Notes: a model not told the origin generated them from the letters alone. A stretch of DNA of 64,000 nt from Flavobacterium tegetincola DSM 22377 (GCF_000425485.1 NZ_AUDN01000021.1:62001-126000), one strand, 5' to 3'; positions 24,745-34,938 are shown, counted from the stretch's first letter. A program made the numbers and translations.

Positions 24745-24821
24745 TGGTGACCCCGACTGGATTCAAACCAGTAACCGTCAGAGCCGAAATCTGATATTCT
24801 ATTCAGTTGAACTACGGGGCC
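24745..24821 (-). tRNA. tRNA-Arg (anticodon TCG), CCA encoded
   Basis: The cloverleaf is complete: acceptor GGCCCCG / CGGGGTC with discriminator A and encoded CCA; D arm GTTC-AACTGAATA-GAAT; anticodon arm TCAGA-TTTCGGC-TCTGA with anticodon TCG; a 5-nt variable loop; and T arm ACTGG-TTTGAAT-CCAGT. Two otherwise near-universal positions are changed: the second G of the D-loop GG pair is A (plus-strand T at 24803), and C56 of the T loop is T (plus-strand A at 24765). Together they replace the G19-C56 elbow pair by A-U. Confidence 0.95.
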
Positions 24822-24858
24822 ATTTTATTTTCAAATGCGAATCTACAATAATTTTGCC

Positions 24859-25308
24859 TTACGACAAAAGCTTTTTTACGATTGTTGAAATTGTTTTACC
24901 ATCTGCTTTTCCAGCCAATTCCGCAGCAACTAATCCCATGACTTTACCCATCGAACCCATTCCTGAAGCATCTTCTTCCTTGATGATACGCGATACGATT
25001 TCTTCAATTTCCATTTCATTCAATTGCACGGGTAAAAACTTTTCAATCACGGCAGCTTGTGCCAATTCAGGCTCTGCCAAGTCAGGACGTTTTTGCTCAA
25101 TGTATATTGCAGCACTGTCGCGACGCTGCTTTACCAAACGCTGTAAAATTTTGATTTCATCTTCTTCCGAAATCGCTTCTTTAGAACCTGTCTCTGTTTG
25201 TGCTAATAATATAGCCGACTTAACCGCTCTTAAAGATTCTAATGCAACGGTATCTTTGGCACGCATTGCAGTTTTAATTTCGTCCATTATTCTTTCAGAA
25301 AGACTCAT
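24859..25308 (-). CDS. GatB/YqeY domain-containing protein
   Basis: This 149-residue protein is the small YqeY family, related to the tail domain of the GatB amidotransferase subunit. Markers are the start SLSERIMDEIKTAMRAKDTVALESLRAVKSAIL, then LQRLVKQRRDSAAIY, and GSMGKVMGLVAAELAGKADGKTISTIVKKLL at the end. The family may act on tRNA or tRNA-dependent amidation; no proven role. The same family is often found next to ftsZ in flavobacteria, as here, although a terminator separates the two. Confidence 0.92.
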   Translation of the reverse strand: MSLSERIMDEIKTAMRAKDTVALESLRAVKSAILLAQTETGSKEAISEEDEIKILQRLVKQRRDSAAIYIEQKRPDLAEPELAQAAVIEKFLPVQLNEMEIEEIVSRIIKEEDASGMGSMGKVMGLVAAELAGKADGKTISTIVKKLLS

Positions 25309-25562
25309 AGCTTATAAATTTTAGATTTATGATTTTAGATTTATGATGGGCTAAATAGCCTCGATTATCTCACTCTACTCCTATTTTATCAGAGCTTAAT
25401 GAGCACTTTTTGTTTTAGCGTAATTCCTTGCCATTTTTCTAGGCGCGATTGCATCGAAAGCGGAAAAATGAATCAGATGGTTACATTCAATCGGAATCAC
25501 AATAACAGCCCTAAACATTCGCTCCTACTTTTTATACCAAAATCCAAAACGAAGGTAAAAAA
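25309..25562. other. Gene-free spacer between YqeY gene and ftsZ terminator
   Basis: It contains two exact tandem copies of TTTTAGATTTATGA (25319-25332, 25333-25346), directly upstream of the YqeY gene. The rest is unique AT-rich sequence with a more GC-rich patch (about 25441-25470). I see no tRNA, small RNA fold or credible short gene. Confidence 0.5.
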
Positions 25563-25593
25563 AATAACCCGAAAAAAGATTTTTCGGGTTATT
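25563..25593 (-). terminator. Terminator of the division/cell-wall operon
   Basis: AATAACCCGAAAAA (25563-25576) pairs perfectly with TTTTTCGGGTTATT (25580-25593) over 14 bp with a 3-nt loop. On the minus strand it is followed by a T run. It ends 19 nt after the ftsZ stop. Confidence 0.9.
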
Positions 25594-25612
25594 AAAGTTT
25601 GGTTAGAGTTAA

Positions 25613-27658
25613 TTAATCGACATTGTCATGTAGAAAAGAATTGTTTGAACGCAACTGAATGTCGTCGTTACTGTCCGTTCCTAATGAAGTACGCGATTTA
25701 TTACTGTTATTCGGTGTGGATAAATCTACTCCAAAGCGCTTGTAAGCAGGCTCTTTTTCATACTCATCTACACGCGATGGATTGTTGTGAAATTTATAAT
25801 TAAATTCCTTCAATTTTCTACGTCGTTCATCCGCTCTCATTCTTAATGCGTCTTCGATTGGCATTTCTGTTGGCGTAATGGATTCGTAATTTTTGTCAAA
25901 TTGAGAAGGTTCGTTCACTTTCATCGTGATTTTCAATTCTTCACGTTCTGGTTCTGCTACTTTATCTAACGGCTTTGAATCCATCAAACTGTTCTCCACT
26001 TCCATATACTCTTCTAAAGAATAACGAACTACACCTGTTTTATTTACCTCCGTGACAGGCACCACTTGAACCGGTTTGTTTACTTCAATATTTCTGGTTT
26101 CGTTTGTCAAATCAAAAATAGCGCGTTCTTCTTCTCTTTCAGTAGTATGTTTTGCGATAGGCAAATCAAAAGAAAAAGCAGATTCCTTTTTTTCATTCAT
26201 CACTACTTGTGCATCACGAACAAAAATTTCTTTTACTTCTGGAGCCGTAAAGTAAAATTCTGTTTCTTGTTTTGCTGGAGAAACAATTTCAAAGGTCACA
26301 TCTAAATTCTTAATAAATTCTGTTGTAGGAACTAAATTGTATTCGAATTTTGGCTCTTCTGTAACTGGTGGTTGTACTTCAAATTGTGGCTCTACTGCTT
26401 TTACTTCCTCAATTACTTCTGGCTCAAAAGAAAATGTAGGCTGCGTTACAATTGGTGCAAATTCTGTGATCAATTCAGGAACAATTTTAGCTTCTGGCGC
26501 TTCATCTTCCATCAAGTCATGCACAATAACATCATTGTTTTTTGATGCGGACGTAGGTTGCGAAAAATTAAATGACTCAATTACGTTTTGACTCAAATTG
26601 TGTGTCAACTTTTGCTCGTCACCTAAAGTATGAATGATTTTTTCTGGTGCTGTATTTACAATTTCGTTTTGTTGCTCTACATTAAAACCAGTAGCAATAA
26701 TTGTTACTGCTACAGCATCACCAAGATTTTCATCTTCACCAACTCCCATAATGATATTGGCATTGTGACCCGCTTCCACTTGAATGTGGTCGTTGATCTC
26801 TCCAATTTCATCAATGGTAATTTCATTGGTTCCAGAAACAATTAATAACAATACGTTTTTGGCACCTGTAATTTTATTATCGTTCAATAACGGCGAATCC
26901 AATGCAGAAACGATTGCTTCTTTTGCTCTATTTTCACCACTTGCCGAAGCTGAACCCATTATTGCAGTTCCGCTGTTAGACAATACAGTTTTGGCATCTT
27001 TTAAATCGATATTTTGCGTGTAGTGGTGTGTAATTACTTCTGCAATTCCACGTGAGGCTGTCGCCAATACTTCATCCGCTTTAGAGAATCCCGCTTTAAA
27101 ACCAAGATTTCCATATACTTCACGCAACTTATTATTGTTGATCACAATTAGGGAATCCACCTGCTTACGCAAACGCTCTACTCCTAATAATGCTTGCTCT
27201 TGACGTACTTTTCCTTCAAATTGAAACGGAATAGTTACAATTCCAACAGTCAATATATCGCGATCTTTAGCCAATTGAGCAATAACTGGTGCAGCACCCG
27301 TTCCTGTTCCACCACCCATTCCTGCAGTAATAAAAACCATTTTAGTATTGATGTCCAACATTTTTTCAATTTCAGCAATACTTTCAATAGCCGATTGTTG
27401 ACCCACTTCAGGATTTGCTCCTGCACCAAGACCTTCGGTTAAGTTTACACCCAACTGAATTTTATTTGGAACCGAACTCACAGCCAAAGCTTGCGCATCG
27501 GTATTACAGACGATAAAATCTACACCTTTAATTCCTTGTTTAAACATGTGGTTAATCGCGTTACTTCCGCCACCACCTACACCGATAACTTTAATTACAT
27601 TTGATTGATTTTTAGGTAAATCAAACGAAATACTTCCAAAATCTGATTCGCTTGTCAT
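25613..27658 (-). CDS. ftsZ: Cell division protein FtsZ
   Basis: FtsZ is the tubulin-like GTPase that forms the division ring. The GTP-binding core (residues about 20-335) is conserved: VIGVGGGGSNAINHM, CNTDAQAL, and the signature FITAGMGGGTGTGAAPVIAQ. The 681-residue length is far above the usual 320-400. The extra part is a disordered acidic linker from about residue 345 to 620, typical for flavobacteria. The extreme end LRSNNSFLHDNVD replaces the proteobacterial C-terminal peptide. It is the last gene of the operon, after ftsA, followed by a strong terminator. Confidence 0.97.
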   Translation of the reverse strand: MTSESDFGSISFDLPKNQSNVIKVIGVGGGGSNAINHMFKQGIKGVDFIVCNTDAQALAVSSVPNKIQLGVNLTEGLGAGANPEVGQQSAIESIAEIEKMLDINTKMVFITAGMGGGTGTGAAPVIAQLAKDRDILTVGIVTIPFQFEGKVRQEQALLGVERLRKQVDSLIVINNNKLREVYGNLGFKAGFSKADEVLATASRGIAEVITHHYTQNIDLKDAKTVLSNSGTAIMGSASASGENRAKEAIVSALDSPLLNDNKITGAKNVLLLIVSGTNEITIDEIGEINDHIQVEAGHNANIIMGVGEDENLGDAVAVTIIATGFNVEQQNEIVNTAPEKIIHTLGDEQKLTHNLSQNVIESFNFSQPTSASKNNDVIVHDLMEDEAPEAKIVPELITEFAPIVTQPTFSFEPEVIEEVKAVEPQFEVQPPVTEEPKFEYNLVPTTEFIKNLDVTFEIVSPAKQETEFYFTAPEVKEIFVRDAQVVMNEKKESAFSFDLPIAKHTTEREEERAIFDLTNETRNIEVNKPVQVVPVTEVNKTGVVRYSLEEYMEVENSLMDSKPLDKVAEPEREELKITMKVNEPSQFDKNYESITPTEMPIEDALRMRADERRRKLKEFNYKFHNNPSRVDEYEKEPAYKRFGVDLSTPNNSNKSRTSLGTDSNDDIQLRSNNSFLHDNVD

Positions 27659-27711
27659 ATTATTGGGTTTTTAATTTTTTATTTATATTCTTTTTCTAGC
27701 TTTCTTTTTTC

Positions 27712-29091
27712 TTATTCTGCGTTGTCCAAAAAGTTCTTGATTTTGTCCAAATACTTATCAAAAAACGTCTTTGAAATCTTGTTTTGAGTGGATTCTTGCG
27801 CAACTTCCTTTGCTTCTTCCTCTACTCTTTGTTCTTCCTTTTCCCGCTCAATTTCAGCAGCAGGAGCACGATAAACTGGTTTTTTCTCAATTATTTCAGG
27901 TTGGTATTTGGTAGCACTATCAGTTCCATTTGCAATACTGTTCATTACCAATCCAACAGCTGTAGCATAGCTTGGACTTGAAATTTCTTCGTCTGAATCT
28001 CCCGCCAAATGTTCATTAGGATATCCAATTCGTGTATCCATTCCCGTGATGTATTCTACCAATTGCTTGATGTGCTTTAATTCTGCACCACCACCTGTTA
28101 ATACTATTCCTGCAATCAACTTTTTACGCGGATCTTCATGACCGTAAGCTTTAATTTCGGCGAAAGCCTGCTCAATAATTTCCACCACACGTGCGTGAAT
28201 AATTTTGGACAAGTTTTTCAATGAAATCTCTTTTGGTTCACGACCTCTTAATCCAGGAATAGAAACAATTTCATTATCTCTATTTTCGCCCGGCCAAGCA
28301 CTTCCAAATTTAATTTTAAGCAATTCTGCTTGTTTTTCAATAATGGAACATCCTTCTTTAATATCATCCGTAATTACGTTTCCACCAAATGGAATTACTG
28401 CAGTATGTCTGATGATTCCGTCCTTGAAAATTGCCAAGTCTGTTGTTCCTCCACCAATATCAATTAAAGCAACTCCTGCTTCTTTTTCTTCTTGACTTAA
28501 AACTGCATCAGCTGAAGCCAAAGGTTCCAACGTAATTCCTGACAATTCAATTCCGGCACTTTGGATACATCTACCTACATTTCTGATGGAAGAAGCTTGT
28601 CCCACTACTACGTGAAAACTAGATTCCAAACGACCTCCGTACATTCCCACTGGTTCTTTAATTTCCGATTGACCGTCAATTTTGAATTCCTGTGGCAACA
28701 CGTGAATGATTTCTTCTCCAGGAAGCATTGCCAACTTGTGCACTTGGTTGATTAACAATTCAATGTCTTTGTCTCCAATTACTTCTTCCGCGTTGTTACG
28801 ACTGATGTAATCGCTGTGCTGCAAACTACGAATGTGTTGACCTGCAATTCCTACTACAACATCTTTAATTTTATAACCCGATTGATTCTCTGCTTCGGCA
28901 ACTGCTTGCTGAATGGACTGAATCGTTTGTGTAATATTATTTACCACACCTCTGGCCACACCAAGGCTTTTGGCTTTTCCAATTCCTAATATCTCTAGTT
29001 TTCCATACTCATTTTTCTTGCCAATCATAGCAACAATCTTTGTTGTTCCTAGATCTAATCCTACGGCAATCGTTTCTTTTTCCATATTCAT
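27712..29091 (-). CDS. ftsA: Cell division protein FtsA
   Basis: FtsA is the actin-like ATPase that tethers FtsZ to the membrane. Its 459 residues start MNMEKETIAVGLDLGTTKIVAMIG (phosphate 1 motif) and include IDIGGGTTDLAIF (phosphate 2) and GIVLTGGGAELKHI (adenosine motif). The end, TFFDKYLDKIKNFLDN, is an amphipathic helix suitable as membrane anchor. It starts 1 nt from ftsQ and is followed by ftsZ after 53 nt. Confidence 0.96.
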   Translation of the reverse strand: MNMEKETIAVGLDLGTTKIVAMIGKKNEYGKLEILGIGKAKSLGVARGVVNNITQTIQSIQQAVAEAENQSGYKIKDVVVGIAGQHIRSLQHSDYISRNNAEEVIGDKDIELLINQVHKLAMLPGEEIIHVLPQEFKIDGQSEIKEPVGMYGGRLESSFHVVVGQASSIRNVGRCIQSAGIELSGITLEPLASADAVLSQEEKEAGVALIDIGGGTTDLAIFKDGIIRHTAVIPFGGNVITDDIKEGCSIIEKQAELLKIKFGSAWPGENRDNEIVSIPGLRGREPKEISLKNLSKIIHARVVEIIEQAFAEIKAYGHEDPRKKLIAGIVLTGGGAELKHIKQLVEYITGMDTRIGYPNEHLAGDSDEEISSPSYATAVGLVMNSIANGTDSATKYQPEIIEKKPVYRAPAAEIEREKEEQRVEEEAKEVAQESTQNKISKTFFDKYLDKIKNFLDNAE

Positions 29092-29092
29092 T

Positions 29093-29827
29093 CTATTTTG
29101 TACACACCACTTGTTGTGTAAACTTGAGATTTATTATTTTGTACGTGTCGATTAATGTGTCGTGAACTGCTTTTTGAAAAAACGCTTTATAATTATCAAA
29201 TTTTCGCTCGACTTCCATCGTCTTTCCAAATTCAATTTCGTAATTATAGTTTCTATTCGTCATCTTTAAGCTTCCACTTGGCAAAATTTCGATGCCAGTG
29301 ATGTTCTTTTTTAAAAAATCGTCGTTGTAAATAAACCACAACAAATCGTACATTTCCTTTTCATTTTTACCGGAAATTTCTCCCAAAACAAGTGGTAATC
29401 TTGCCGTTTGAATTCCTGATAATGGCATCCTATTTCCCTTACTATCAATATAGAACGATCCTTCTCTACTGAAAATTCTAGCGATGGGTGTTCGTTGCGT
29501 TACCATTGCTTTTAACACACCATCAATACTTACAAACACCTCTGACTTTTGTATCATATCGTGTTCATTGAGCATTTTCTCCAATTTATTCAAAACTACC
29601 TTATCTTTTCCGATAGTTTTCAACTCTTCTCCATTTTCTATTAACAATTTATTAACCGCTTCATAGCTGACAAAAAGAGCTTCTTTGTTAACAAACTCGA
29701 CTACCGTTTTCTGTGTTTTTCTTAAATCATTTCGGTTTGAAGTAAAAGAATATAAAAACACGACCAAGGCAAACATCAGCAGCATTCGGACATTAATCCA
29801 AAGATTTCTCCAATTAAACTTTTTCAT
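29093..29827 (-). CDS. ftsQ: Cell division protein FtsQ
   Basis: This is a 244-residue bitopic membrane protein: a short basic cytosolic start (MKKFNWRNLWINVR), one membrane helix (LLMFALVVFLYSF) and a periplasmic region with POTRA/FtsQ-type features (VFVSIDGVLKAMVTQRTPIARIF, then FYIDSKGNRMPLS). The sequence is poorly conserved between phyla, so the call also uses its position between murC and ftsA. It overlaps the murC end by 14 nt. Confidence 0.88.
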   Translation of the reverse strand: MKKFNWRNLWINVRMLLMFALVVFLYSFTSNRNDLRKTQKTVVEFVNKEALFVSYEAVNKLLIENGEELKTIGKDKVVLNKLEKMLNEHDMIQKSEVFVSIDGVLKAMVTQRTPIARIFSREGSFYIDSKGNRMPLSGIQTARLPLVLGEISGKNEKEMYDLLWFIYNDDFLKKNITGIEILPSGSLKMTNRNYNYEIEFGKTMEVERKFDNYKAFFQKAVHDTLIDTYKIINLKFTQQVVCTK

Positions 29828-31163
29828 GCAATGCTTTTTTTATACTCGTTACCATTGCTCCAATATCTCCTGCTCCAATACTTACAAAAACCGTAGCGTC
29901 ACTTTTTAAAATTTCGGTAACTACTTCCGATTTCTGAACTACTTTTTTATATAAATTTGTCATTTTGCTCAAAAGCCATTCCGATGTAATTCCTTCCATC
30001 GGCAACTCTCTAGCCGGATAAATATCCAGTAATAAAACCGAATCAAACGCGGACAAACTTTTTGCAAAATCATCTACAAAATCTTTAGTTCTACTGAACA
30101 AATGCGGTTGAAAAACAGCAAGCACTTTTTGTCCCGGATATAATTCTGAAACCGCTTGACGCACTGCGTTTATTTCTGTGGGATGATGAGCATAATCATC
30201 AATATACACCAACTTTTCAGATTGAATTTGATACGAAAATCGTCTTCTAATTCCTTTAAACGAGGCCAATGCATTTTTAGAATCTTCATCAGAAACGCCG
30301 TACGTTTTTGCCATTGCAAACGCCATCAACGCATTTGTTAAATTGTGTCTACCTGGCAAAGCAAATCGAACATCCGTAATCAATTGGTTACTGGTTTTGA
30401 TGTCAAAAATATAAGCACTTTTTTCAATGCGGATATTTATGGCTTCAAAATTGGCTGATTCATTTACACCAACGGTCTTCCCTTCAAGAGGCAATTGCGT
30501 GGTGACAAATAGATTTGCTCTATCTTCAATTTTATTTGCAAATTCTTCAAACGACGCTTCAATTGCTGCACTATCGCCATAAATATCCAAATGATCCGCA
30601 TCCATTGACGTAATGCAAGCGATATTGGGATGCAGGTGCAAAAAGGATCGATCAAACTCATCTGCTTCTACAACAGTTACAGTTTTTCCATTTCCCACTA
30701 AATTTGAATTGTAATTTTCAACAATTCCACCTAAAAAGGAAGTTACATCTACGCCACTTTGAAACAAAATATGCGCCAAAATACTGGAAGTCGTCGTTTT
30801 TCCGTGGGTTCCTGCTACTGCAAAACAGAATGTGTTTTTAGTTATAATCCCCAAAACTTCTGCTCGTTTTTTTATTTCAAAATTTCGTTCCATAAAATAA
30901 TTCCACTGCGAATGCGCTTTCGGCACTGCCGGAGTAATTACCACTAACGTATTTTCAACGGTAAATGCAGCTGGTATTAAATCTATTTTATCTTCAAAAT
31001 GAATGGCAATCCCGCTTTGCATTAATTCATCGGTTAATTCCGTTGGCGTTTTGTCATAACCCGCAACATTTTTCCCAAGCGTATGAAAATAACGTGCCAA
31101 AGCACTCATTCCGATACCTCCGATTCCGATGAAAAATATATTATGGATTTTATCTAGATTCAT
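29814..31163 (-). CDS. murC: UDP-N-acetylmuramate--L-alanine ligase
   Basis: MurC adds L-Ala to UDP-MurNAc, the first step in peptide stem synthesis. The 449-residue protein has the N-terminal Rossmann motif FFIGIGGIGMSALARYF, the ATP site GTHGKTTTSS, and the C-terminal YIDDYAHHPTEI and FQPHLFSRTKDF blocks. It is cytosolic and sits between murG and ftsQ. Confidence 0.97.
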   Translation of the reverse strand: MNLDKIHNIFFIGIGGIGMSALARYFHTLGKNVAGYDKTPTELTDELMQSGIAIHFEDKIDLIPAAFTVENTLVVITPAVPKAHSQWNYFMERNFEIKKRAEVLGIITKNTFCFAVAGTHGKTTTSSILAHILFQSGVDVTSFLGGIVENYNSNLVGNGKTVTVVEADEFDRSFLHLHPNIACITSMDADHLDIYGDSAAIEASFEEFANKIEDRANLFVTTQLPLEGKTVGVNESANFEAINIRIEKSAYIFDIKTSNQLITDVRFALPGRHNLTNALMAFAMAKTYGVSDEDSKNALASFKGIRRRFSYQIQSEKLVYIDDYAHHPTEINAVRQAVSELYPGQKVLAVFQPHLFSRTKDFVDDFAKSLSAFDSVLLLDIYPARELPMEGITSEWLLSKMTNLYKKVVQKSEVVTEILKSDATVFVSIGAGDIGAMVTSIKKALHEKV

Positions 31164-31169
31164 TTTGTA

Positions 31170-32264
31170 TTATTTCTTAATCAATTTTTCAATTTCATCT
31201 ACAATGTCTTTTGTTGCATTTGGTTTTGCCAATTTCAACATGTTTTCAGACAATTTTTTTTGTAATTCATCGTCATTTAAGATCGCGTTGATCGCTGTTG
31301 TAAATTGCGTATCCAATTCACTTTCCTTAATTATCAAAGCACCTTCTTTATCTACAATGGCATTTGCATTCTTCGTTTGATGGTCTTCGGCAACATTAGG
31401 TGATGGAATAAAAAGCGTTGGTTTTCCCACCAAACACAATTCCGAAACCGATGACGCTCCAGCTCTTGAAATGATTACATCTGCAGCAGCATAGGCCAAA
31501 TCCATTCGCTCAATAAACGACAAAACTTGCACGTCTTCTTTCTCATTAAAATGTGAATATTCGTCATGGTATAACTTCCCACATTGCCAAATCAATTGTA
31601 CATTTTGCGAACTAAAATTCACCAATTCTTTAGCTATCAATTGATTTATTCTTCTTGCTCCTAAACTTCCACCTAAAACTAAAACCGTCTTTTTGTTTGG
31701 ATTTAATTTGTAAAACGCAATCGCTTCCTCTCGTTTTTCTTTAAAACCAGTTAAATCTTGACGCACCGGATTTCCAGTGAGAACGATTTTATTTTTTGGA
31801 AAAAACTTTTCTAAATTTTCATAAGCCACGCAAATTTTACTTGCCTTCTTGCTCAACCATTTATTGGTTATTCCAGGAAATGAATTCTGCTCTTGCAATA
31901 CCGTTGGAATTCCGGCAAATCCCGCTACACGAAGTAAAGGACCGCTTGCAAAACCACCTGTTCCAATTACTACATCAGGTTTGAATTGTCTGATAATTGT
32001 TCGCGATTTCAATAAACTATCCAGTAATTTAATAGGAAAAAGCGCATTGTCAAACGTAAATTTTCGCTGAATTCCCGCAATCCATAATCCTTTAATTGGG
32101 TAACCCGATTGCGGCACCTTTTGCATTTCCATTTTATTACTCGCGCCTACAAATAAAATATCAGCGTCCGGAAAACGCAATTTTAATTCATTGGCAATAG
32201 CAATTGCAGGATAGATATGTCCTCCTGTACCGCCACCACTTAATATGAATTTCAAATTTTGCAT
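31170..32264 (-). CDS. murG: UDP-N-acetylglucosamine--undecaprenyl-pyrophosphoryl-MurNAc-pentapeptide transferase
   Basis: MurG makes lipid II from lipid I at the inner face of the membrane. The 364-residue GT-B enzyme has [45 protein letters not shown] and the donor-site [17 protein letters not shown]. It is separated from murC by only 6 nt. Confidence 0.97.
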   Translation of the reverse strand: MQNLKFILSGGGTGGHIYPAIAIANELKLRFPDADILFVGASNKMEMQKVPQSGYPIKGLWIAGIQRKFTFDNALFPIKLLDSLLKSRTIIRQFKPDVVIGTGGFASGPLLRVAGFAGIPTVLQEQNSFPGITNKWLSKKASKICVAYENLEKFFPKNKIVLTGNPVRQDLTGFKEKREEAIAFYKLNPNKKTVLVLGGSLGARRINQLIAKELVNFSSQNVQLIWQCGKLYHDEYSHFNEKEDVQVLSFIERMDLAYAAADVIISRAGASSVSELCLVGKPTLFIPSPNVAEDHQTKNANAIVDKEGALIIKESELDTQFTTAINAILNDDELQKKLSENMLKLAKPNATKDIVDEIEKLIKK

Positions 32265-32279
32265 TTTCTTTATTTATTT

Positions 32280-33584
32280 TTATTTGAATTTAACCGCATC
32301 CATTGGATTGCCTGTTTCTTCTATGGTATAATTTTCAGCTCCAGCCATTGCCACGTTTAATTCCATTTCATCTTCAATTAACTGTTTGTCAATTAATTTC
32401 TGTAAAGCCGCCTCACGTTGCTCTTTCTCTTTCAATTCCTGAACAATTTCTTCTTCCTTTTTTGTCACACTTAAAATGATTCCGATAGCAATACTTGTCA
32501 TCCAAATGGAACTTCCTCCACTACTGATCAATGGCAAAGTTTGGCCCGTTACTGGCAATAATTCGACAGCAACTCCCATATTAATTAAAGCTTGAAAAAT
32601 AATCGGGAATCCGAGTCCGACGACTAATAATTTCCCAAACATAGAATTGCTCGTATGTGCGGCAACAATAAATCTAAAGAAAAGCAGCATGTATAAAAGC
32701 AAGACACCAAGTCCGCCAATCAATCCATATTCCTCTACGATTATCGCAAAAATAAAATCGGAAGACGACTGTGGTAGAAAATTTTTCTGCACACTTTTTC
32801 CTGGACCTACACCATAAATTCCACCAGAAGCAATTGCAATTTTCGCTTTTTCAATTTGATAATCATCTTCATCCGGTTTGTCGCTTGTAAAACTTTCAAT
32901 ACGGCTCATCCAAGTATCCACTCGATTCGGAAATGCATCTGGAAACGCTTTGACCACCAAAATAAAAAATGAGAATGCTACAACGCCCATTAAAATAATT
33001 AAACCAATGTACTTCAACGGATACTTGCCAATAAAAACAAGTAAAATAACCATTGAAAAAATCAAGGCTGCTGTGGAGAAATTGGCAGGAAGAATAAGAG
33101 CCAAAGTGATTCCGACTGGTGTCCAAAGTTCCCACAAGGAGTTCTTGAATGTAACTGGAGTCTCTCTAGTTTTGGATAAATATCTTGCAACATAGATCAT
33201 TAAAACAATAGATGCGACGGTAGAGGTTTGAAATGTAATTCCAACAAAAGGCACTTGGATCCAACGGCTCGCATTGGCTCCATCAATTACCGTTCCTTTG
33301 AACATGGTATACCCCAAAAGTAACCATACTAAAGGCAATAATATTTTAGAGATGGCTCTGTAATAATGGTACGGCATCTTGTGCAAACGGTAAATCATGA
33401 AAAAACCAACGATGATGTGTACCGCATGTTTTACCAAATAACTCAACGTGTTTCCGCTACCATTATTCATGAATGCCAAATTACTACTCGCGCTAAAAAC
33501 AGGCATAAACGAAAACAAGGCAAGTAAGGCCACGAATGACCAAATCCCTTTATCTCCTTTTAAATTACTGATTAACGTTTTCAT
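32280..33584 (-). CDS. ftsW: Lipid II polymerase FtsW (SEDS family)
   Basis: This is a polytopic SEDS glycosyltransferase with about ten membrane segments. SEDS markers include DGANASRWIQVPFVGITFQ, YGVGPGKSVQKNFLPQSSSDFIFAIIVEEYG and SSGGSSIW. At 434 residues it has a longer cytosolic tail than E. coli FtsW. Its place between murD and murG is standard for the cluster, and it should work with FtsI encoded upstream. Confidence 0.95.
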   Translation of the reverse strand: MKTLISNLKGDKGIWSFVALLALFSFMPVFSASSNLAFMNNGSGNTLSYLVKHAVHIIVGFFMIYRLHKMPYHYYRAISKILLPLVWLLLGYTMFKGTVIDGANASRWIQVPFVGITFQTSTVASIVLMIYVARYLSKTRETPVTFKNSLWELWTPVGITLALILPANFSTAALIFSMVILLVFIGKYPLKYIGLIILMGVVAFSFFILVVKAFPDAFPNRVDTWMSRIESFTSDKPDEDDYQIEKAKIAIASGGIYGVGPGKSVQKNFLPQSSSDFIFAIIVEEYGLIGGLGVLLLYMLLFFRFIVAAHTSNSMFGKLLVVGLGFPIIFQALINMGVAVELLPVTGQTLPLISSGGSSIWMTSIAIGIILSVTKKEEEIVQELKEKEQREAALQKLIDKQLIEDEMELNVAMAGAENYTIEETGNPMDAVKFK

Positions 33585-33603
33585 ATTTATTGAATTCTAT
33601 TTT

Positions 33604-34938
33604 TTATAAATTTTGAACCGCTTGCTTAAATTGACGTCCTCTGTCTTCATAATTTTCAAACAAATCAAAACTCGCGCAGGCTGGAGAAAGTAAAACAGTA
33701 TCGCCTTTTTCTGCAATATGTTGAGCCGTCCTTACTGCATCACTCATTGTAGAAACTTCCACCATCATATCCACGATAGATCCGAAAGCATCGATGATTT
33801 TTCTATTGTCCACTCCCAAACAGATGATCGCTTTTACTTTTTCATTGACCAATTCCATCAATTCAGCATAGTCATTTCCTTTATCCACACCACCAACAAT
33901 CCAAACCGTTGGACTAGAAACGCTGTCTAAGGCAAAGAAGGTTGCATTTACATTTGTTGCTTTAGAATCATTGATGTATTGTACATTTTGGATCTTCAAT
34001 ACTTTTTCCAAACGATGTTCCACACCTTGAAAACTAGACAAACTCTCACGAATAGTCTGCTTTCTGATTTTCATCAATTGTGCCACAGAAGCCGCCGCCA
34101 TGGCGTTTTTCATGTTGTGTTTTCCCTCTAAAGCAAGGTGTGTCGTGTCCATTGTAAATTCTTTATTGTCGATGTTAATTTTCATTGTTGTGTTTTGTAT
34201 TGATGCTCCTTCTTCATAATTCTTTGTCAATGAGAAAGGAACTTTGTGTGCTTTAATAGTGTTGTTTTTAAGCCAGTTTTCAATCATTTCATCGTCGCCG
34301 TCGTAAATAAAATAATCCGATTCACTTTGATTTTGCAAAATCCTAAACTTCGAATCGATGTAATTTTCATACTTATAATCGTATCGATCCAAATGATCCG
34401 GACTTAAATTAGTTAGAATGGCAATGTGCGGGTTGAATGTAAAACTGCCATCGAGTTGAAAACTACTTAACTCTAAAACATACACATCAAAATTATTTTC
34501 TGCCACTTGCCAAGCAAAGCTCTTTCCAATATTTCCGCCCAAACCTACATTTAAACCAGCAGTCTTAAGCAAATGATAGGTCAACATTGTAGTGGTTGTC
34601 TTTCCATTGCTTCCCGTAATTCCGATTAGAATGGCGTCTGTCAACTTTGCTGCGAATTCAATTTCAGAAATTACTGGAATCTTCTTTGCCAAAAGCTTTT
34701 GTACAATCGGTGCTTTTTCTGGAATTCCTGGACTTTTCATCACCAAATCTGCGTTTAAAATCAACGCCTCGGTATGCTGATTGTCTTCCCACTTGATGCC
34801 ATTAATGGACAACACTTCTTTATAATTCTCTTTTATGCTTCCAAAATCAGATACAAAAACATCGTATCCTTTTTTCTTGCCTAAAATTGCTGTACCTACG
34901 CCACTTTCGCCTCCTCCTAATATTATCAGTCTTTTCAT
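33604..34938 (-). CDS. murD: UDP-N-acetylmuramoylalanine--D-glutamate ligase
   Basis: MurD adds D-Glu to UDP-MurNAc-L-Ala. The 444 residues start LIILGGGESGVGTAILGKKKG, with the ATP site GITGSNGKTTTTML, then LELSSFQLDGS, LSPDHLDRYDY and INDSKATNVNATFFAL. The gene starts directly at the mraY stop. Confidence 0.97.
   Translation of the reverse strand: MKRLIILGGGESGVGTAILGKKKGYDVFVSDFGSIKENYKEVLSINGIKWEDNQHTEALILNADLVMKSPGIPEKAPIVQKLLAKKIPVISEIEFAAKLTDAILIGITGSNGKTTTTMLTYHLLKTAGLNVGLGGNIGKSFAWQVAENNFDVYVLELSSFQLDGSFTFNPHIAILTNLSPDHLDRYDYKYENYIDSKFRILQNQSESDYFIYDGDDEMIENWLKNNTIKAHKVPFSLTKNYEEGASIQNTTMKINIDNKEFTMDTTHLALEGKHNMKNAMAAASVAQLMKIRKQTIRESLSSFQGVEHRLEKVLKIQNVQYINDSKATNVNATFFALDSVSSPTVWIVGGVDKGNDYAELMELVNEKVKAIICLGVDNRKIIDAFGSIVDMMVEVSTMSDAVRTAQHIAEKGDTVLLSPACASFDLFENYEDRGRQFKQAVQNL

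Noticed and set aside
24731..25324. 197-codon plus-strand open frame across tRNA-Arg and the YqeY gene
   Set aside because: It runs antisense through the tRNA and a well-recognised protein gene; its translation has no family resemblance.
25399..25803. 134-codon plus-strand frame overlapping the ftsZ 3' end
   Set aside because: It crosses the ftsZ terminator hairpin and reads antisense to the conserved FtsZ C-terminus.
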